Positions 34,139 through 43,316 are shown, numbered from the stretch's first letter. The stretch: DNA of 64,000 bases from Streptomyces canus (GCF_001514145.1 NZ_KQ948657.1:186001-250000); one strand, 5' to 3'. Numbers and translations: made by a program. Notes: generated from the letters alone by a model not told the origin.

Positions 34139-34185
34139 CGCCTCGGCCCCGCACGGCCGCGTTCAGGCCGTACGGGACCGAGGCG
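34139..34185 (-). terminator. Hairpin between fdxA and dapC
   Basis: A 20-bp stem with two mismatches (34139-34158 with 34166-34185) and a 7-base loop. Because dapC lies beyond it on the same strand, it may attenuate read-through and set the fdxA:dapC ratio. Confidence 0.65.
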
Positions 34186-34215
34186 GCACGAAGTGCGGGC
34201 CGCTGATGCGGATGA

Positions 34216-34533
34216 CTATGCCTGCGGCGGCAGCGCGGCGATGAACGGGTGGTCCCGCTCGATCAGACCCAGCTTGCTGGCGCCGCCGGGCGAGCCGAGC
34301 TCGTCGAAGAACTCGACGTTCGCCTTGTAGTAGTCCTTCCACTCGTCCGGGGTGTCGTCCTCGTAGAAGATCGCCTCGACCGGGCAGACCGGCTCACATG
34401 CACCACAGTCGACGCATTCGTCCGGGTGGATGTACAAGGACCGGGAGCCCTCGTAGATGCAGTCGACCGGGCACTCCTCGATGCAGGCCTTGTCCTTCAC
34501 GTCGACACAAGGCTGCGCGATGACGTAGGTCAC
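34216..34533 (-). CDS. fdxA: 7Fe ferredoxin (3Fe-4S/4Fe-4S)
   Basis: A 105-residue FdxA-type ferredoxin. Cluster cysteines are in QPCVDVKDKACIEECPVDC (residues 9, 17, 21 and 25) and DECVDCGACEPVCP (40, 43, 46 and 50), the pattern of one [3Fe-4S] and one [4Fe-4S] cluster. The C-terminal extension (WKDYYKANVEFFDELGSPGG) is standard for this group. It is a low-potential electron carrier. GTG at 34533. It diverges from the GNAT gene. Confidence 0.93.
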   Translation of the reverse strand: MTYVIAQPCVDVKDKACIEECPVDCIYEGSRSLYIHPDECVDCGACEPVCPVEAIFYEDDTPDEWKDYYKANVEFFDELGSPGGASKLGLIERDHPFIAALPPQA

Positions 34534-34668
34534 GCTGTCGTTCCTCCTCCATGCTGGCGGGCCTCCTCAGGCTCCGCCGCCTCGCGCGCGGGAGCGCGGC
34601 GTCGTCGATGCCCGCCCCTAGTATCTCCGTTCTTGGGCATGATCCGAACAGGAGGGGTGAACTGACCT

Positions 34669-35673
34669 GTGGAAATCTCCGCCGCGGGGCGTCTTGTCGT
34701 CCGTATCTCCGCAGCTGACGTGGGCAAACGGGTATCCGTGCGGCGCCTGGACGAAACCGGCGGCACGCAGCAGAACTTCACCGACACGGTGGGTGTTCTC
34801 ACATCATGGGACGACGGTGTGCTGATGATCACGCGCCGGGACGGCGAGCGCGTCCGCATTCCGGAATCCGCGCTGGTCGCGGGCAAGGTCGTCCCCGCCG
34901 AGCCGGCCCGCCGCCGGGGGCCGGCCGCCTCGTACGAGGAACTGGCCCGGATCACCGCGCGCGGCTGGCGGCCGGTGGAGAGCGAGCGGCTCGGCGAGTG
35001 GGAGCTGCGGGCCGCCTCCGGGTTCACCCGCCGCGCCAACTCCGTCCTCCCGCTCGGCGACCCCGGGCTGCCGCTCGACGAGGCCCTGACCGCCGTACGA
35101 CGGTGGTACGGCGACCGCGGTCTGCCGGCGTACATCCAGACCGCGACCGGCGCCACCGGCACCCAGGAGGCGCTGTGCGCGGAGCTGGAGGCGCGGGGGT
35201 GGACGCGTGAGGTGACCGCGGAGTTGTGGATCGGGGCGCTGGCGCCGGTCGCCGACCGGGAGACCTCGGGTGTCGTGCTGTCCCGGGACGCGGACGCGGA
35301 CTGGCTGGCGCGCTATCAGCGCAAGGGGGTGAGCGAGGTGGCACTGCGGGTGCTGAGGAGCGGGCCGTCGGTGTGGTTCGCCACCGTCCCCGGCGAGGAC
35401 GCGCCGGCCGCGATCGGGCGGTGTGTCGTCGACGGGCGGTGGGCGGGGTTCGCCGCGGTCGAGGTGGATCCTTCGCAACGGCGACGGGGGCTGGCCTCGA
35501 CCGTGATGGCGGCGCTGGCCCGGCGGGCGCTCGACGAGGGGGCGTCGGCCGCGTGGCTCCAGGTCGAGTCGGACAACGCCGGTGCACGGGCCCTGTACGA
35601 CGGCATGGGCTTCGCCGCGCACCATGCCTACCACCACTACCGCGAGCCGGACGTCTCCGGCGAGGCACGGTAG
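34669..35673 (+). CDS. GNAT family N-acetyltransferase
   Basis: A 334-residue protein. The N-terminal SH3-like part (about 1-75; ISAADVGKRVSVRRLD, TWSDGVLMI-like) is unusual for GNAT enzymes. The C-terminal acetyltransferase domain (about 200-325) carries the acetyl-CoA motif in VDPSQRRRGLASTVMAAL and the closing VESDNAGARALYDGMGF. The substrate is unknown. GTG at 34669 follows GGAGGGG at 34651-34657. It diverges from fdxA; the SirB1-like gene follows 32 bases downstream. Confidence 0.87.
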   Translation: MEISAAGRLVVRISAADVGKRVSVRRLDETGGTQQNFTDTVGVLTSWDDGVLMITRRDGERVRIPESALVAGKVVPAEPARRRGPAASYEELARITARGWRPVESERLGEWELRAASGFTRRANSVLPLGDPGLPLDEALTAVRRWYGDRGLPAYIQTATGATGTQEALCAELEARGWTREVTAELWIGALAPVADRETSGVVLSRDADADWLARYQRKGVSEVALRVLRSGPSVWFATVPGEDAPAAIGRCVVDGRWAGFAAVEVDPSQRRRGLASTVMAALARRALDEGASAAWLQVESDNAGARALYDGMGFAAHHAYHHYREPDVSGEAR

Positions 35674-35705
35674 TAGCGATCGCCGTGAAAGGGCACGAGC
35701 CAGCT

Positions 35706-36557
35706 ATGCGTCCCCCGTTTCCGCCCCCGCCCGAACGTTCCGCCGAGCTCCGGAGGCGGTTCGCCGAAGAGGCGCGGTCCGAGCGGCCGGATCTGTCCGC
35801 GCTGTGTCTGCTCGTCGGGGCGCAGGCGGACGGGTCGCTCGACGAGACCGGCATCGACGCGGCCCAGATCGAACTCGACCGGCTGGCCGGGCAGTTGCCG
35901 TTCCGGCCGGGTGGTCCGCGGTCGTGGGCGGTGTCACTGCGGGAGCTGCTCGGGGACCGCTGCGGGTTCCGTGGCGCGCCGGTGGACTACCAGCGGCTGG
36001 AGTCCTCCCTGCTGCATGAGGTGCTACGGCGGCGCAGGGGGCTGCCGATCCTGCTGTCCGTGGTGTGGATGGAGGTGGCCCGGCGGGCGGGGGCTCCGGT
36101 GTACGGGGTGGCGCTGCCGGGGCATTTCGTGGTCGGGTTCGGGCCGCCTCAGGAGCAGGTGCTGGCCGATCCGTTCGATGGAGGGCGGGTGTTGAGCGGT
36201 GGCGACGCGGAGTTGCTGGTCGCCGGGGCGACGGGGAGTTCGCTGGATCCGTCGATGCTGAGTCCGGCGGATCCGCTGGACGTCGTACAGCGGATCCTGA
36301 ACAACGTCCGGGCCTGGGCCGCGGCCAGGCCCGAACGGTCGGACGTGGCCCTGTGGGCCGTGGAGCTGTCGCTGCTGTTGCCGTCCCACCCGGCCCGACT
36401 GCGGTACGAGCGGGCCCAGTTGTTCGTCCAGCGGGGGGACTTCGTCCAGGGAGCCGTCGAGTTGGACGCGTACGCCGAGGTGGTGGCGGCCGTCGACGAG
36501 CCGGGGGCGGCGCGCGTGCGGCAGCAGGCTCACGCCGCACGGGCGATGTTGAACTAG
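35706..36557 (+). CDS. SirB1/transglutaminase-like protein
   Basis: A 283-residue protein of the SirB1 N-terminal (transglutaminase-like) family. The core carries SSLLHEVLRRRRGLPILLSVVW, the VYGVALPGHFVVGF segment with the conserved His, and VLADPFDGG with the Asp. The usual catalytic Cys is not evident near RGLPILLSVV, so it may be a pseudo-enzyme. A C-terminal TPR-like helical region (LPSHPARLRYERAQLFVQRGD) follows. Its start at 35706 is 32 bases after the GNAT stop, so the two are likely cotranscribed. Convergent with the response regulator, 4 bases apart. Confidence 0.83.
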   Translation: MRPPFPPPPERSAELRRRFAEEARSERPDLSALCLLVGAQADGSLDETGIDAAQIELDRLAGQLPFRPGGPRSWAVSLRELLGDRCGFRGAPVDYQRLESSLLHEVLRRRRGLPILLSVVWMEVARRAGAPVYGVALPGHFVVGFGPPQEQVLADPFDGGRVLSGGDAELLVAGATGSSLDPSMLSPADPLDVVQRILNNVRAWAAARPERSDVALWAVELSLLLPSHPARLRYERAQLFVQRGDFVQGAVELDAYAEVVAAVDEPGAARVRQQAHAARAMLN

Positions 36558-36561
36558 GGCG

Positions 36562-37179
36562 TCACAGCCAGCCCTTCTCCCTCGCGATCCGGACTGCCTC
36601 CGCCCGGTTCCGTACCGCCAGCTTCTGGATGGCCGTGGAGAGGTAGTTGCGGACCGTGCCCTGGGACAGGTGGAGGGTCTGCGCCAACTCCGCGTTCGTG
36701 GAGCCGTCGGCCGCCGCTCGGAGGATCTCTCGCTCCCGGTCCGTCAACGGGTTCGCGCCCTCTGCCAGCGCCGCTGCCGCCAGGGTGGGGTCGATGACCC
36801 GCTCCCCCGCCAGTACTTTGCGAACCGCCTGCGCCAGTTGGGCGGCGGGGGCGTCCTTGACGAGGAAGGCGTCGGCACCCGATTCCATCGCGCTGCGGAG
36901 ATAGCCGGGGCGGCCGAAGGTCGTGAGGATCACGAGCTTCACCGCCGGGAGTTCCTTGTGGAGTTGGGCCGCCGCCTCTATGCCCGTCGCGCCCGGCATC
37001 TCGATGTCCATGAGGGCCACGTCGATGTCGTGGGCGCGGGCCGCCGCCAGGACCTCGTCGCCGCGGGCCACTTGGGCGACGACCTCGATGTCGTCCTCCA
37101 GGCCGAGCAGGGCGGCCAGGGCCTCGCGGACCATCGACTGGTCCTCGGCGAGCAGGACCTTGATCGTGCGGCTCGTCAT
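36562..37179 (-). CDS. NarL/DesR-type response regulator
   Basis: A 205-residue regulator. The receiver domain (1-120) has phospho-acceptor Asp58 in VALMDIEMPG, acidic AEDQ at 11-14, and Lys in FLVKDAP. The LuxR-type HTH (about 140-200) is LTDREREILRAAADGSTNAELAQTL-like with LSQGTVRNYLS. The ATG overlaps the histidine kinase stop by 4 bases. It probably binds the palindrome at 40070 upstream of its own operon. Confidence 0.92.
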   Translation of the reverse strand: MTSRTIKVLLAEDQSMVREALAALLGLEDDIEVVAQVARGDEVLAAARAHDIDVALMDIEMPGATGIEAAAQLHKELPAVKLVILTTFGRPGYLRSAMESGADAFLVKDAPAAQLAQAVRKVLAGERVIDPTLAAAALAEGANPLTDREREILRAAADGSTNAELAQTLHLSQGTVRNYLSTAIQKLAVRNRAEAVRIAREKGWL

Positions 37180-38342
37180 GTGGCGGATCCTACGTCGGCC
37201 GCGGAACCGGCGGGCACCCGGGCGACCAGGCGGAAGCCGTGCCGGGTGCCGGTGGCCTCCAGGGTGCCGCCGGCCTTCTCCAGGCGCTCGGTGAGACCGG
37301 TCAGGCCGTTGCCCGGAACGTTGCCCGGGCCGCCCGAGCCGTCGTCCTCCACGGTGAGTTCGAGCCTCGGTCCGTCGAGGGTCTGGCGGCGCAACAGTTC
37401 CACCGTGCAGCCGCGGGCGCCGCTGTGCCGTACGACATTGGTGACCGCCTCGCGCAGCGCCCAGGCCAGGGCCGACTCGCTCTCCTCGGGGACGCCGGTG
37501 AGGTCGGGTTCGGCGGGCAGCGCGGGGTTGACTCCGGCGGCCGTCAACGCGACCTGGGCGCCCGCGAGTTCCGCGGCCAGGCGGGCGCGCCGGTAGCCGG
37601 TGACCGCCTCACGGACGTCCACCAGGGCCTGGCGGCTGACCTGTTCGATGTCGGCGACCTGCTGGGCCGCCTTCTCGGGGTGGGCGGGGAGCATCCGGCC
37701 CGCCAGTTCGCTCTTCAGGGTGATGAGGGACAGGGAGTGGCCGAGGAGGTCGTGCAGGTCCCTGGCCAGGCGCAGGCGTTCCTCGTTGGCGGCGAGCTGG
37801 GCGACCCGCGCCCTGGCCTCCCGCAACTCGATGGTCGTACGGACGAGTTCGCGTACGCCGGTCATCGCGAAGCCGCCGAGCAGCGCCGGGATGAGGAGGG
37901 CGCCGATGTAGTCCGTGCCGTCGGCGACGACCAGGGCGAGGCTCGCCATCAGGGCGGACGCGGCCGGGATGGTCCAGCGGGCGAGCCGCAGCGGCAGGGC
38001 CGCGCCGGACGCGATCGACACGTACACGAAGAGGACGAGCCACTCGCGGCCCAGGGTGAGGACGAGCAGGGTCGACTCGGCCGAGAGGACCGCGAGGGAG
38101 ACGAGGACGAAGTTCTGGGCGTTGCGGCGGCCGGTCCTGAACAGCAGGGCCAGGTACCAGGCGACGAAGCCCGCGAGGCCGAGCCAGCCGAGGACGACGG
38201 CCACGGCCCCGTGGCCGCCGTGCAGGAGGTCCGAGACGGGTGCGCTCAGATAGACCAGCCAGATGCCCGTCCACAGCATCTTGACCATCGTCTGCTTGCG
38301 GGTCTCCGGGCGCTGCCCGATCCCGACGCCGGTGCCGCTCAC
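37176..38342 (-). CDS. DesK-type sensor histidine kinase
   Basis: A 388-residue kinase. Five or six membrane helices (about 25-150) form the sensor. The HisKA_3 domain has the phospho-His in RLARDLHDLLGHSL (about 197), and the HATPase domain shows ALREAVTNVVRHSGA and the G boxes VEDDGSGG and NGLTGLTERLEKAGG. DesK-like kinases sense membrane state or membrane-active compounds. GTG at 38342 overlaps the stop of the ABC permease by 4 bases. Confidence 0.92.
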   Translation of the reverse strand: MSGTGVGIGQRPETRKQTMVKMLWTGIWLVYLSAPVSDLLHGGHGAVAVVLGWLGLAGFVAWYLALLFRTGRRNAQNFVLVSLAVLSAESTLLVLTLGREWLVLFVYVSIASGAALPLRLARWTIPAASALMASLALVVADGTDYIGALLIPALLGGFAMTGVRELVRTTIELREARARVAQLAANEERLRLARDLHDLLGHSLSLITLKSELAGRMLPAHPEKAAQQVADIEQVSRQALVDVREAVTGYRRARLAAELAGAQVALTAAGVNPALPAEPDLTGVPEESESALAWALREAVTNVVRHSGARGCTVELLRRQTLDGPRLELTVEDDGSGGPGNVPGNGLTGLTERLEKAGGTLEATGTRHGFRLVARVPAGSAADVGSAT

Positions 38343-39079
38343 GCCTTCAACGTGTCCTTCCGGTACAGCCAGGCCGCTCCGCCCGCGAACAGGGCGAAGG
38401 AGACGGCCAGGACGGCGATGTCCTGTGCGTGCGGGGCGCGGCTCTGCTCGATGGCCTGCCCGAGGGCAGCGTACGCGTGCGTGGGCAGCCACTTGGCGAT
38501 GTCCTGGAGCCACTGCGGGAAGGTCGTCGTGGGCATCCACAGGCCGCCCAGCATCGACAGGCCGAAGTAGGTGATCATCGTGATCGGGCGGACCGCGTCC
38601 CCGGTGGCGAGGTAGCCGATGGCGACGCCGAGCGCGGCGAAGACGAGGCTTCCGGCCCAGATCGCGCCGGTGAGGGCGAGCCACTGCCAGGCGTCCAGGC
38701 GTACGTCCTTCACGACCGCGGCGACGACGAACACGACCACGATCGAGGGCAGGCTCACCACGGCCGCGCTCGCCGTCTTCGCGAACACATAGCCGCGTCC
38801 CGGCAGCGGGGTCAGTCTCAACTGCCGTACCCAGCCGCCCTCCCGCTCCTTGGCGATGCGCTCGCTGTTGCCCATCAGGACGGCGGTCAGGGCGCCGAAG
38901 GAGGCCATCGAAACCATCATGTAGGTCGGCAGGGTCAGGCCCGTGCCGTCGACCTTCGACGTGCTGTCGGCGTTGCCCGCGATGAGCAGGAACAGCAGCG
39001 ACGGGTACATCACGGAGAAGAACAGGAACTTGCGGTTGCGCAGGGCGCGGGTGAGTTCCAGCTTGATGAGGCTGTTCAC
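38339..39079 (-). CDS. ABC-2 type transporter permease
   Basis: A 246-residue permease with six membrane helices. It opens MNSLIKLELTRALRNRKFLFF, has PTYMMVSMASFGALTAVLMG and GLSMLGGLWMPTTTFPQWL, the latter typical of ABC-2 daunorubicin/linearmycin-type exporters. The ATG overlaps the ATPase stop by 4 bases, and its own stop overlaps the kinase start. The exported substrate is unknown; sensing by the coupled two-component pair suggests a membrane-active compound or lipid. Confidence 0.9.
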   Translation of the reverse strand: MNSLIKLELTRALRNRKFLFFSVMYPSLLFLLIAGNADSTSKVDGTGLTLPTYMMVSMASFGALTAVLMGNSERIAKEREGGWVRQLRLTPLPGRGYVFAKTASAAVVSLPSIVVVFVVAAVVKDVRLDAWQWLALTGAIWAGSLVFAALGVAIGYLATGDAVRPITMITYFGLSMLGGLWMPTTTFPQWLQDIAKWLPTHAYAALGQAIEQSRAPHAQDIAVLAVSFALFAGGAAWLYRKDTLKA

Positions 39080-40011
39080 TTCGACTTCGCCTCCTCGGCG
39101 GCGGTGATGGCGACGAAGGCCTGCTCCAGACCGAGCCCGGCGACTTCGAGGTTGCGGGGGTAGACGCCGAGTCCGTAGAGGGCGTGGACGGTCGCGTCGG
39201 CGTCGGTGGACTGGATGCGGATCGTCTGGCCGCTGCCCGCGGCGGAGCCGCTTTTCGACACAGTGACGGAGGTGAGGAACGGCAGAGCGCGCAGGGGCGC
39301 CTCGTCGATCGTGCCCTCCAGGTCGAAGGCGATCCTGCGGGCGCCCGCCTTGGCCTTGATCTCGGCGGCCGTGCCGTCGGCCAGCAGGCGGCCCCGGTGC
39401 AGCACCAGCACCCGGTCGGCGATGGCGTCGGCCTCTTCGAGGTAGTGGGTGGCGAAGAGGACGGTGCGGCCCTGGTCGGCCTGTTCGCGCATGGTGGCCC
39501 AGAAGGCCTGGCGGGTGGTGACGTCCATGCCGGTCGTGGGTTCGTCGAGGACGATCAGGTCGCTGTCGCCCGCGGTCGCGAGGGCGAAGCGGACGCGCTG
39601 GGCCTGGCCGCCGGAGAGCTTGTTGACCTTGCGGTCGGCTATCTGGGCGATGCCGGCGCGGGCCAGGACGTCGTTCACCTGGTACGGCTTGGGGTGCAGG
39701 TCGCAGGCGAGCCGTACCAGTTCGGCGACGGTGACCTCGTCCATCAGCCCACCGCTCTGCAGCATCGCGCCCACGCGTCCGGCGACGATCGCCTCACGCG
39801 GGGTGGTGCCGAAGAGCCGGACGCTGCCGCTGTCGGGCTGCTTGAGGCCGAGCAGCAGGTCGAGGGAGGTGGACTTGCCGGCGCCGTTGGGGCCGAGCAG
39901 CGCCACGGTCTCCCCCGGCCGCAGGGTCAGGGTCAGTCCGTCCACGGCGCGTACCGCGCCGTACGCCTTGCTCACCTGGTCGAACGCGACCACCGGGGCT
40001 GTCGTTGTCAT
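39076..40011 (-). CDS. ABC transporter ATP-binding protein
   Basis: A 311-residue ATPase. Walker A is GPNGAGKST, the signature is NKLSGGQAQR, Walker B is LIVLDEPTTGMD, and the H-loop is FATHYLEEAD. The C-terminal 90 residues are the extra domain of the DrrA/BcrA class. It heads the four-gene operon on the minus strand. The inverted repeat at 40059-40101 lies 48-90 bases upstream of its ATG. Confidence 0.92.
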   Translation of the reverse strand: MTTTAPVVAFDQVSKAYGAVRAVDGLTLTLRPGETVALLGPNGAGKSTSLDLLLGLKQPDSGSVRLFGTTPREAIVAGRVGAMLQSGGLMDEVTVAELVRLACDLHPKPYQVNDVLARAGIAQIADRKVNKLSGGQAQRVRFALATAGDSDLIVLDEPTTGMDVTTRQAFWATMREQADQGRTVLFATHYLEEADAIADRVLVLHRGRLLADGTAAEIKAKAGARRIAFDLEGTIDEAPLRALPFLTSVTVSKSGSAAGSGQTIRIQSTDADATVHALYGLGVYPRNLEVAGLGLEQAFVAITAAEEAKSK

Positions 40012-40058
40012 ACGGCCATGGTGGCTTCGCGGGTGCGGCCGCGGGCAGTGTCGGCCGT

Positions 40059-40101
40059 CCGGAGTGCCGCATGACAGATGTCATGTCGGGCGGCACTCCG
40101 G
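40059..40101. promoter_or_regulatory. Nested palindrome, likely operator of the ABC/two-component operon
   Basis: The core CATGACAGATGTCATG (40070-40085) is a 7+7 inverted repeat with a 2-base centre. It is enclosed by an 11-bp perfect stem (40059-40069 with 40091-40101). LuxR-type regulators of ABC-DesKR operons bind sites of this TGACA-N2-TGTCA kind. The outer stem may also be a terminator for the gene ending at 40121. Confidence 0.65.
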
Positions 40102-40120
40102 TGCGGTTCTCGCGGCTCGG

Positions 40121-42745
40121 TCAGCTCGGGTCGGTGTCGATGACCACGACGCGATCGGCCGCCGTCTTGCCGCGCAGCGCCTTGCCCAGCGCGGAGGCGA
40201 CATCCTGCGGCAGGACGTCGCGCTTGCCGCTCGCGCCGTTGATCTGCACGCCGTCGAAGGTGGCGCCGTACGCCTCCTTGAGCGCTTCGAGGTTGTACGT
40301 CTCCACGAGCTTGCCGTCGACCGCCTTGAAGCCGAGGATCTTCGGCAGGGACAGCGAGCCGAAGTCGATGCTGTGCGTCGCGTCGGTCCGGATCGTGACG
40401 CGCTGGGACATCGCGGGCTCCGCGAACTCCTTCATCATCCGGTCGACCTCGGCGTTCGAGACCGACGGCTGCTTGGTGGTCGTCGGCAGCGTGACCGAGC
40501 CGGCGGCGCCGGTCTCCACCTGGGTGCGGTACGCGTCCTCGACCGCGGTGGTCGACCTGGCCACGTCGATGCCCTTGCCGGCCTTGCCATAGACGGCGAC
40601 GGCCTTGCCGTTCGCGAACTTGATCGTGCCGTCGGTCGCCGAGCCGGCGCCGCCCGAGGCGTCCTCCAGGGCGGCCTGGAGCTTCTCCTCGTCGACCGGC
40701 ATGACCGGGTCGACGACCCGGTGGTTGCCGAACAGGGAGCCGATGACGGAGACCGGGTTGTAGTCGCTCTTCGCGGCCGCGGCGACCGTGGCCTGATCGT
40801 CGAGCTGGAGGCCCGCCTGGTCCGGCTTGAGCGAGACGGTGTCGCCGCCGACCGACAGCTTCAGGGCCTCGTTCACCCGGTCGCCGAGGGCGTCGTCGAG
40901 CTTCTTGACGGCGTCGTCGCGGGTACCGCCGCCGATGTCCACGCCGAGCACGGTGGTGCCCTTGGGCACGTCGGAGCGGTTCATCAGGAGGCCGGCGCCG
41001 TAGGCACCGACACCGAGGAGGACCACGGTGCCGCCGAGCAGGGCCACCTTGCTGCGGCCCTTCTTTTTCTTCTTCTTGGGCGCGGCGGCCGAAGCTTCCT
41101 GCGACGCGGTGTCGGGCAGCTTCGGGGGCGTACGGCCGTCGGCGCCGGGCCCGAAGGGGGCGTTCTGGGCGCCGGGCGGCACGACCGGGATGCCGCTGGT
41201 GACGGTGTGCCCGGAGACGTTGTCGGGGTTGCCGAAGCCGGGGGCGCCCGGTCCGGGGGCCGGCTTCTGCGGGGTGAGGATCGCGGTGTCGTCGCTCAGA
41301 CCGCCGCCGGGGCCGAGGCCCGCGCCGGGGACACCGCCGGGGGCGGGGGCGCCGGGGCCACCCGGGCGACCGAGGGTGCCGGGGCCGCCCTGGCCGGCCT
41401 GACCGCCGGAGACGCCTGGGGCACCGGGGCCGGCGAGCCCGCCGGAGATTCCGGGAGCGCCTGGGGCACCTGGACCGCGTGTGCCGCCCGGACCGCGGGA
41501 AGCGCCAGGGCCGCCGGGGCCGCGTGCGCCACTCGGGCCGCCCGGGCCACCGGGTCCGCCCTGACCGCCAGGGCCGCCCTGACCGCCGAAGCCGTCGGAA
41601 CCGTTGAAGGACTCGCCGCCGAAGGACTCGGCCCCGGCGAAGGGGTCCGGTCCTGCGGGCGGCACGACCGGGCCGTCGCCGGTGACCGGGCCGCCGGTCG
41701 GGCCCGCGGGGCCCTGGGGTCCGCCCGGGCCGCCGGGACCCTTCGGTCCGCCGAAGCCGCCGCCGTAGTCGATCTGGCCGTTCTGTCCGCCGGGGCCGCC
41801 CTGCGTGCCGAAGCCGCTCTGACCGTTCGGGCCGTCGTGACCGCCAGGGCCGCCGAACCCGCCATGGCCGCTCAGGGCGTCCTGGCCGTTCTGAGCGTTC
41901 TGGCCGTTCTGGCCGCCGTACCCGCCCTGGCCGTTCTCCCCGTTCGGGCTGCCGGAGCCGTTGCCGTTCTCCGCGAAGTACGGGAGGTCGTCGCGGCGGG
42001 GTTCGGTGCCGCGCGGGCCGGCGTTCAGGGCCTCGGTGACGTCGAAGGAGCCGGTGCCGCCGCCGTGGCCGGGGGCCACCGGACCGCCGGTGGCGCCCGT
42101 GAGCCCGGCGCCGTTCGTCCCGCCGGGGCGGGAGCCGCCGGGCATGCTCATGGAGCCGACCACACCACCGGGCCGACCGGCCCCGTGACGCGCACCACCG
42201 GACGCGGCCGCGCTCGAGCCACCGTGGCGGCCACCGGACGCACCGGCACCCGAGCCCGCACCACCCGGCGCACCGGTACCGGGCGCACCCGCACCCGAAC
42301 CGCCCTGCAGACCCGCCCCGTTGGTGGCACCCTCGCCCGGACCGCCCTTGGCGGGGCCGGACTTGCGGGGCGCGAACCAGTCGCTCGCCTTCTCATCGGC
42401 GGCGGGCGGCGCGGGGTCGGCGGGCAGTTCGACGGTGCCCGTGGTCGAGGAGGGACTCGGCGCCGACGCCTGGGTGTCCTGGCCTCTGTCGCCGGAGTTC
42501 TCCGTCTCGCCAACGGGCTGACGCACGACGACCGGCGGAATGGGCCGCGATCCGGGGATGTTGATCCGGATTCGGGTCGTCAGCGTGGTCTCGGTCTTGC
42601 GTTCCTCCGGCTGCGCGGCCGAACGGCCCGCGTCCGGACCGCCGTCGGACACCTGGGGTGTCCCGTACGGCGGCGTGCCCGAGGGGTAGGCGGCTCCGCC
42701 GCGCCCGTTGGGCCCGGAGGACGGACTGTCAGTTTCACGACTCAA
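40121..42745 (-). CDS. Large membrane protein with collagen-like cytoplasmic region and PG-binding-like domain
   Basis: An 874-residue protein. Residues 1-130 are polar and disordered (VRQPVGETENSGDRGQ). About 130-525 are Gly/Pro-rich with long collagen-like G-x-y stretches (GGPGGQGGPGGPGGPSG, RGPGGTRGPGAPGAPG). A KKKKKKGRSK stop-transfer cluster precedes one membrane helix at about 567-588 (VALLGGTVVLLGVGAYGAGLL). The outer part (589-874) resembles the tandem peptidoglycan-binding-like (PG_binding_4) domains found ahead of VanW or L,D-transpeptidase domains, but no catalytic domain follows. Orientation puts the collagen-like part in the cytoplasm. ATG at 42745. Confidence 0.8.
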   Translation of the reverse strand: MSRETDSPSSGPNGRGGAAYPSGTPPYGTPQVSDGGPDAGRSAAQPEERKTETTLTTRIRINIPGSRPIPPVVVRQPVGETENSGDRGQDTQASAPSPSSTTGTVELPADPAPPAADEKASDWFAPRKSGPAKGGPGEGATNGAGLQGGSGAGAPGTGAPGGAGSGAGASGGRHGGSSAAASGGARHGAGRPGGVVGSMSMPGGSRPGGTNGAGLTGATGGPVAPGHGGGTGSFDVTEALNAGPRGTEPRRDDLPYFAENGNGSGSPNGENGQGGYGGQNGQNAQNGQDALSGHGGFGGPGGHDGPNGQSGFGTQGGPGGQNGQIDYGGGFGGPKGPGGPGGPQGPAGPTGGPVTGDGPVVPPAGPDPFAGAESFGGESFNGSDGFGGQGGPGGQGGPGGPGGPSGARGPGGPGASRGPGGTRGPGAPGAPGISGGLAGPGAPGVSGGQAGQGGPGTLGRPGGPGAPAPGGVPGAGLGPGGGLSDDTAILTPQKPAPGPGAPGFGNPDNVSGHTVTSGIPVVPPGAQNAPFGPGADGRTPPKLPDTASQEASAAAPKKKKKKGRSKVALLGGTVVLLGVGAYGAGLLMNRSDVPKGTTVLGVDIGGGTRDDAVKKLDDALGDRVNEALKLSVGGDTVSLKPDQAGLQLDDQATVAAAAKSDYNPVSVIGSLFGNHRVVDPVMPVDEEKLQAALEDASGGAGSATDGTIKFANGKAVAVYGKAGKGIDVARSTTAVEDAYRTQVETGAAGSVTLPTTTKQPSVSNAEVDRMMKEFAEPAMSQRVTIRTDATHSIDFGSLSLPKILGFKAVDGKLVETYNLEALKEAYGATFDGVQINGASGKRDVLPQDVASALGKALRGKTAADRVVVIDTDPS

Positions 42746-42905
42746 GGCAGGTTCTCCTGGTTGGCTCCACCGCCCGGTTCGACCTCAGTGCTTCGGGCGG
42801 CTCGGCGGCGCGCACCACCATACTGGCCACTTCTGGCCTGTATCCCACGACCGCTGAGGAAACCCACACGGGACTCGCACGCGCGCGATGCGGAGAAGTG
42901 GTACG

Positions 42906-43316
42906 TCACTTGCCAAGTCGGACGGGGTCGCCGCCCGGTTGCCGCCCTCGCCCAAGGGTGGCGCAGATCACAGCCAAAGCCATGCCACCGAGCAGGAAGA
43001 GATAGGAGCCACTTCCTGCGGCGAAGACGAAGTCGCCTTCCGGACGGCTGGCGGTGAGAAAGATGACGGCGAGCATCCAGCCGCCCGCGGGCGCGACGGC
43101 TCCGGCGCGGCTGTCGGCGGCGCGCGCTCCGCCGAGCAGCAGTCCGGCCTCGCCGAGCAGCGCGAGCAGCAGTCCGCCCGGGAACCAGCCGCCCTGCACC
43201 AGCGCTCCGGCGAGCCCCACGACCGCGCCGAGCACGAAAAGACCGAGGTAGGCGGCGGCCCGTCCGGCGGAGGGGCGCTGCAGGGGCTGGGCCAGCATCG
43301 ACGTGCGGTCGCTCAT
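42906..43316 (-). CDS. DUF6113-like small integral membrane protein
   Basis: A 136-residue protein with four predicted membrane helices (about 22-42, 46-62, 75-88, 100-120). I believe it belongs to the family called DUF6113. The ATG overlaps the mshB stop by 4 bases (43313-43316), so it is translationally coupled to mshB and conserved next to it. Function unknown. Confidence 0.72.
   Translation of the reverse strand: MSDRTSMLAQPLQRPSAGRAAAYLGLFVLGAVVGLAGALVQGGWFPGGLLLALLGEAGLLLGGARAADSRAGAVAPAGGWMLAVIFLTASRPEGDFVFAAGSGSYLFLLGGMALAVICATLGRGRQPGGDPVRLGK

Noticed and set aside
40059..40101. Nested palindrome as a phage attachment site or IS end
   Set aside because: No integrase, transposase or tRNA is near, no second copy was seen, and the position upstream of a regulator operon explains it better.
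39449..43057. 1202-codon plus-strand frame over the ABC ATPase and collagen-like genes
   Set aside because: Both minus-strand genes beneath it have clear domains; the plus frame is Ala/Gly/Arg filler caused by third-position G/C bias.
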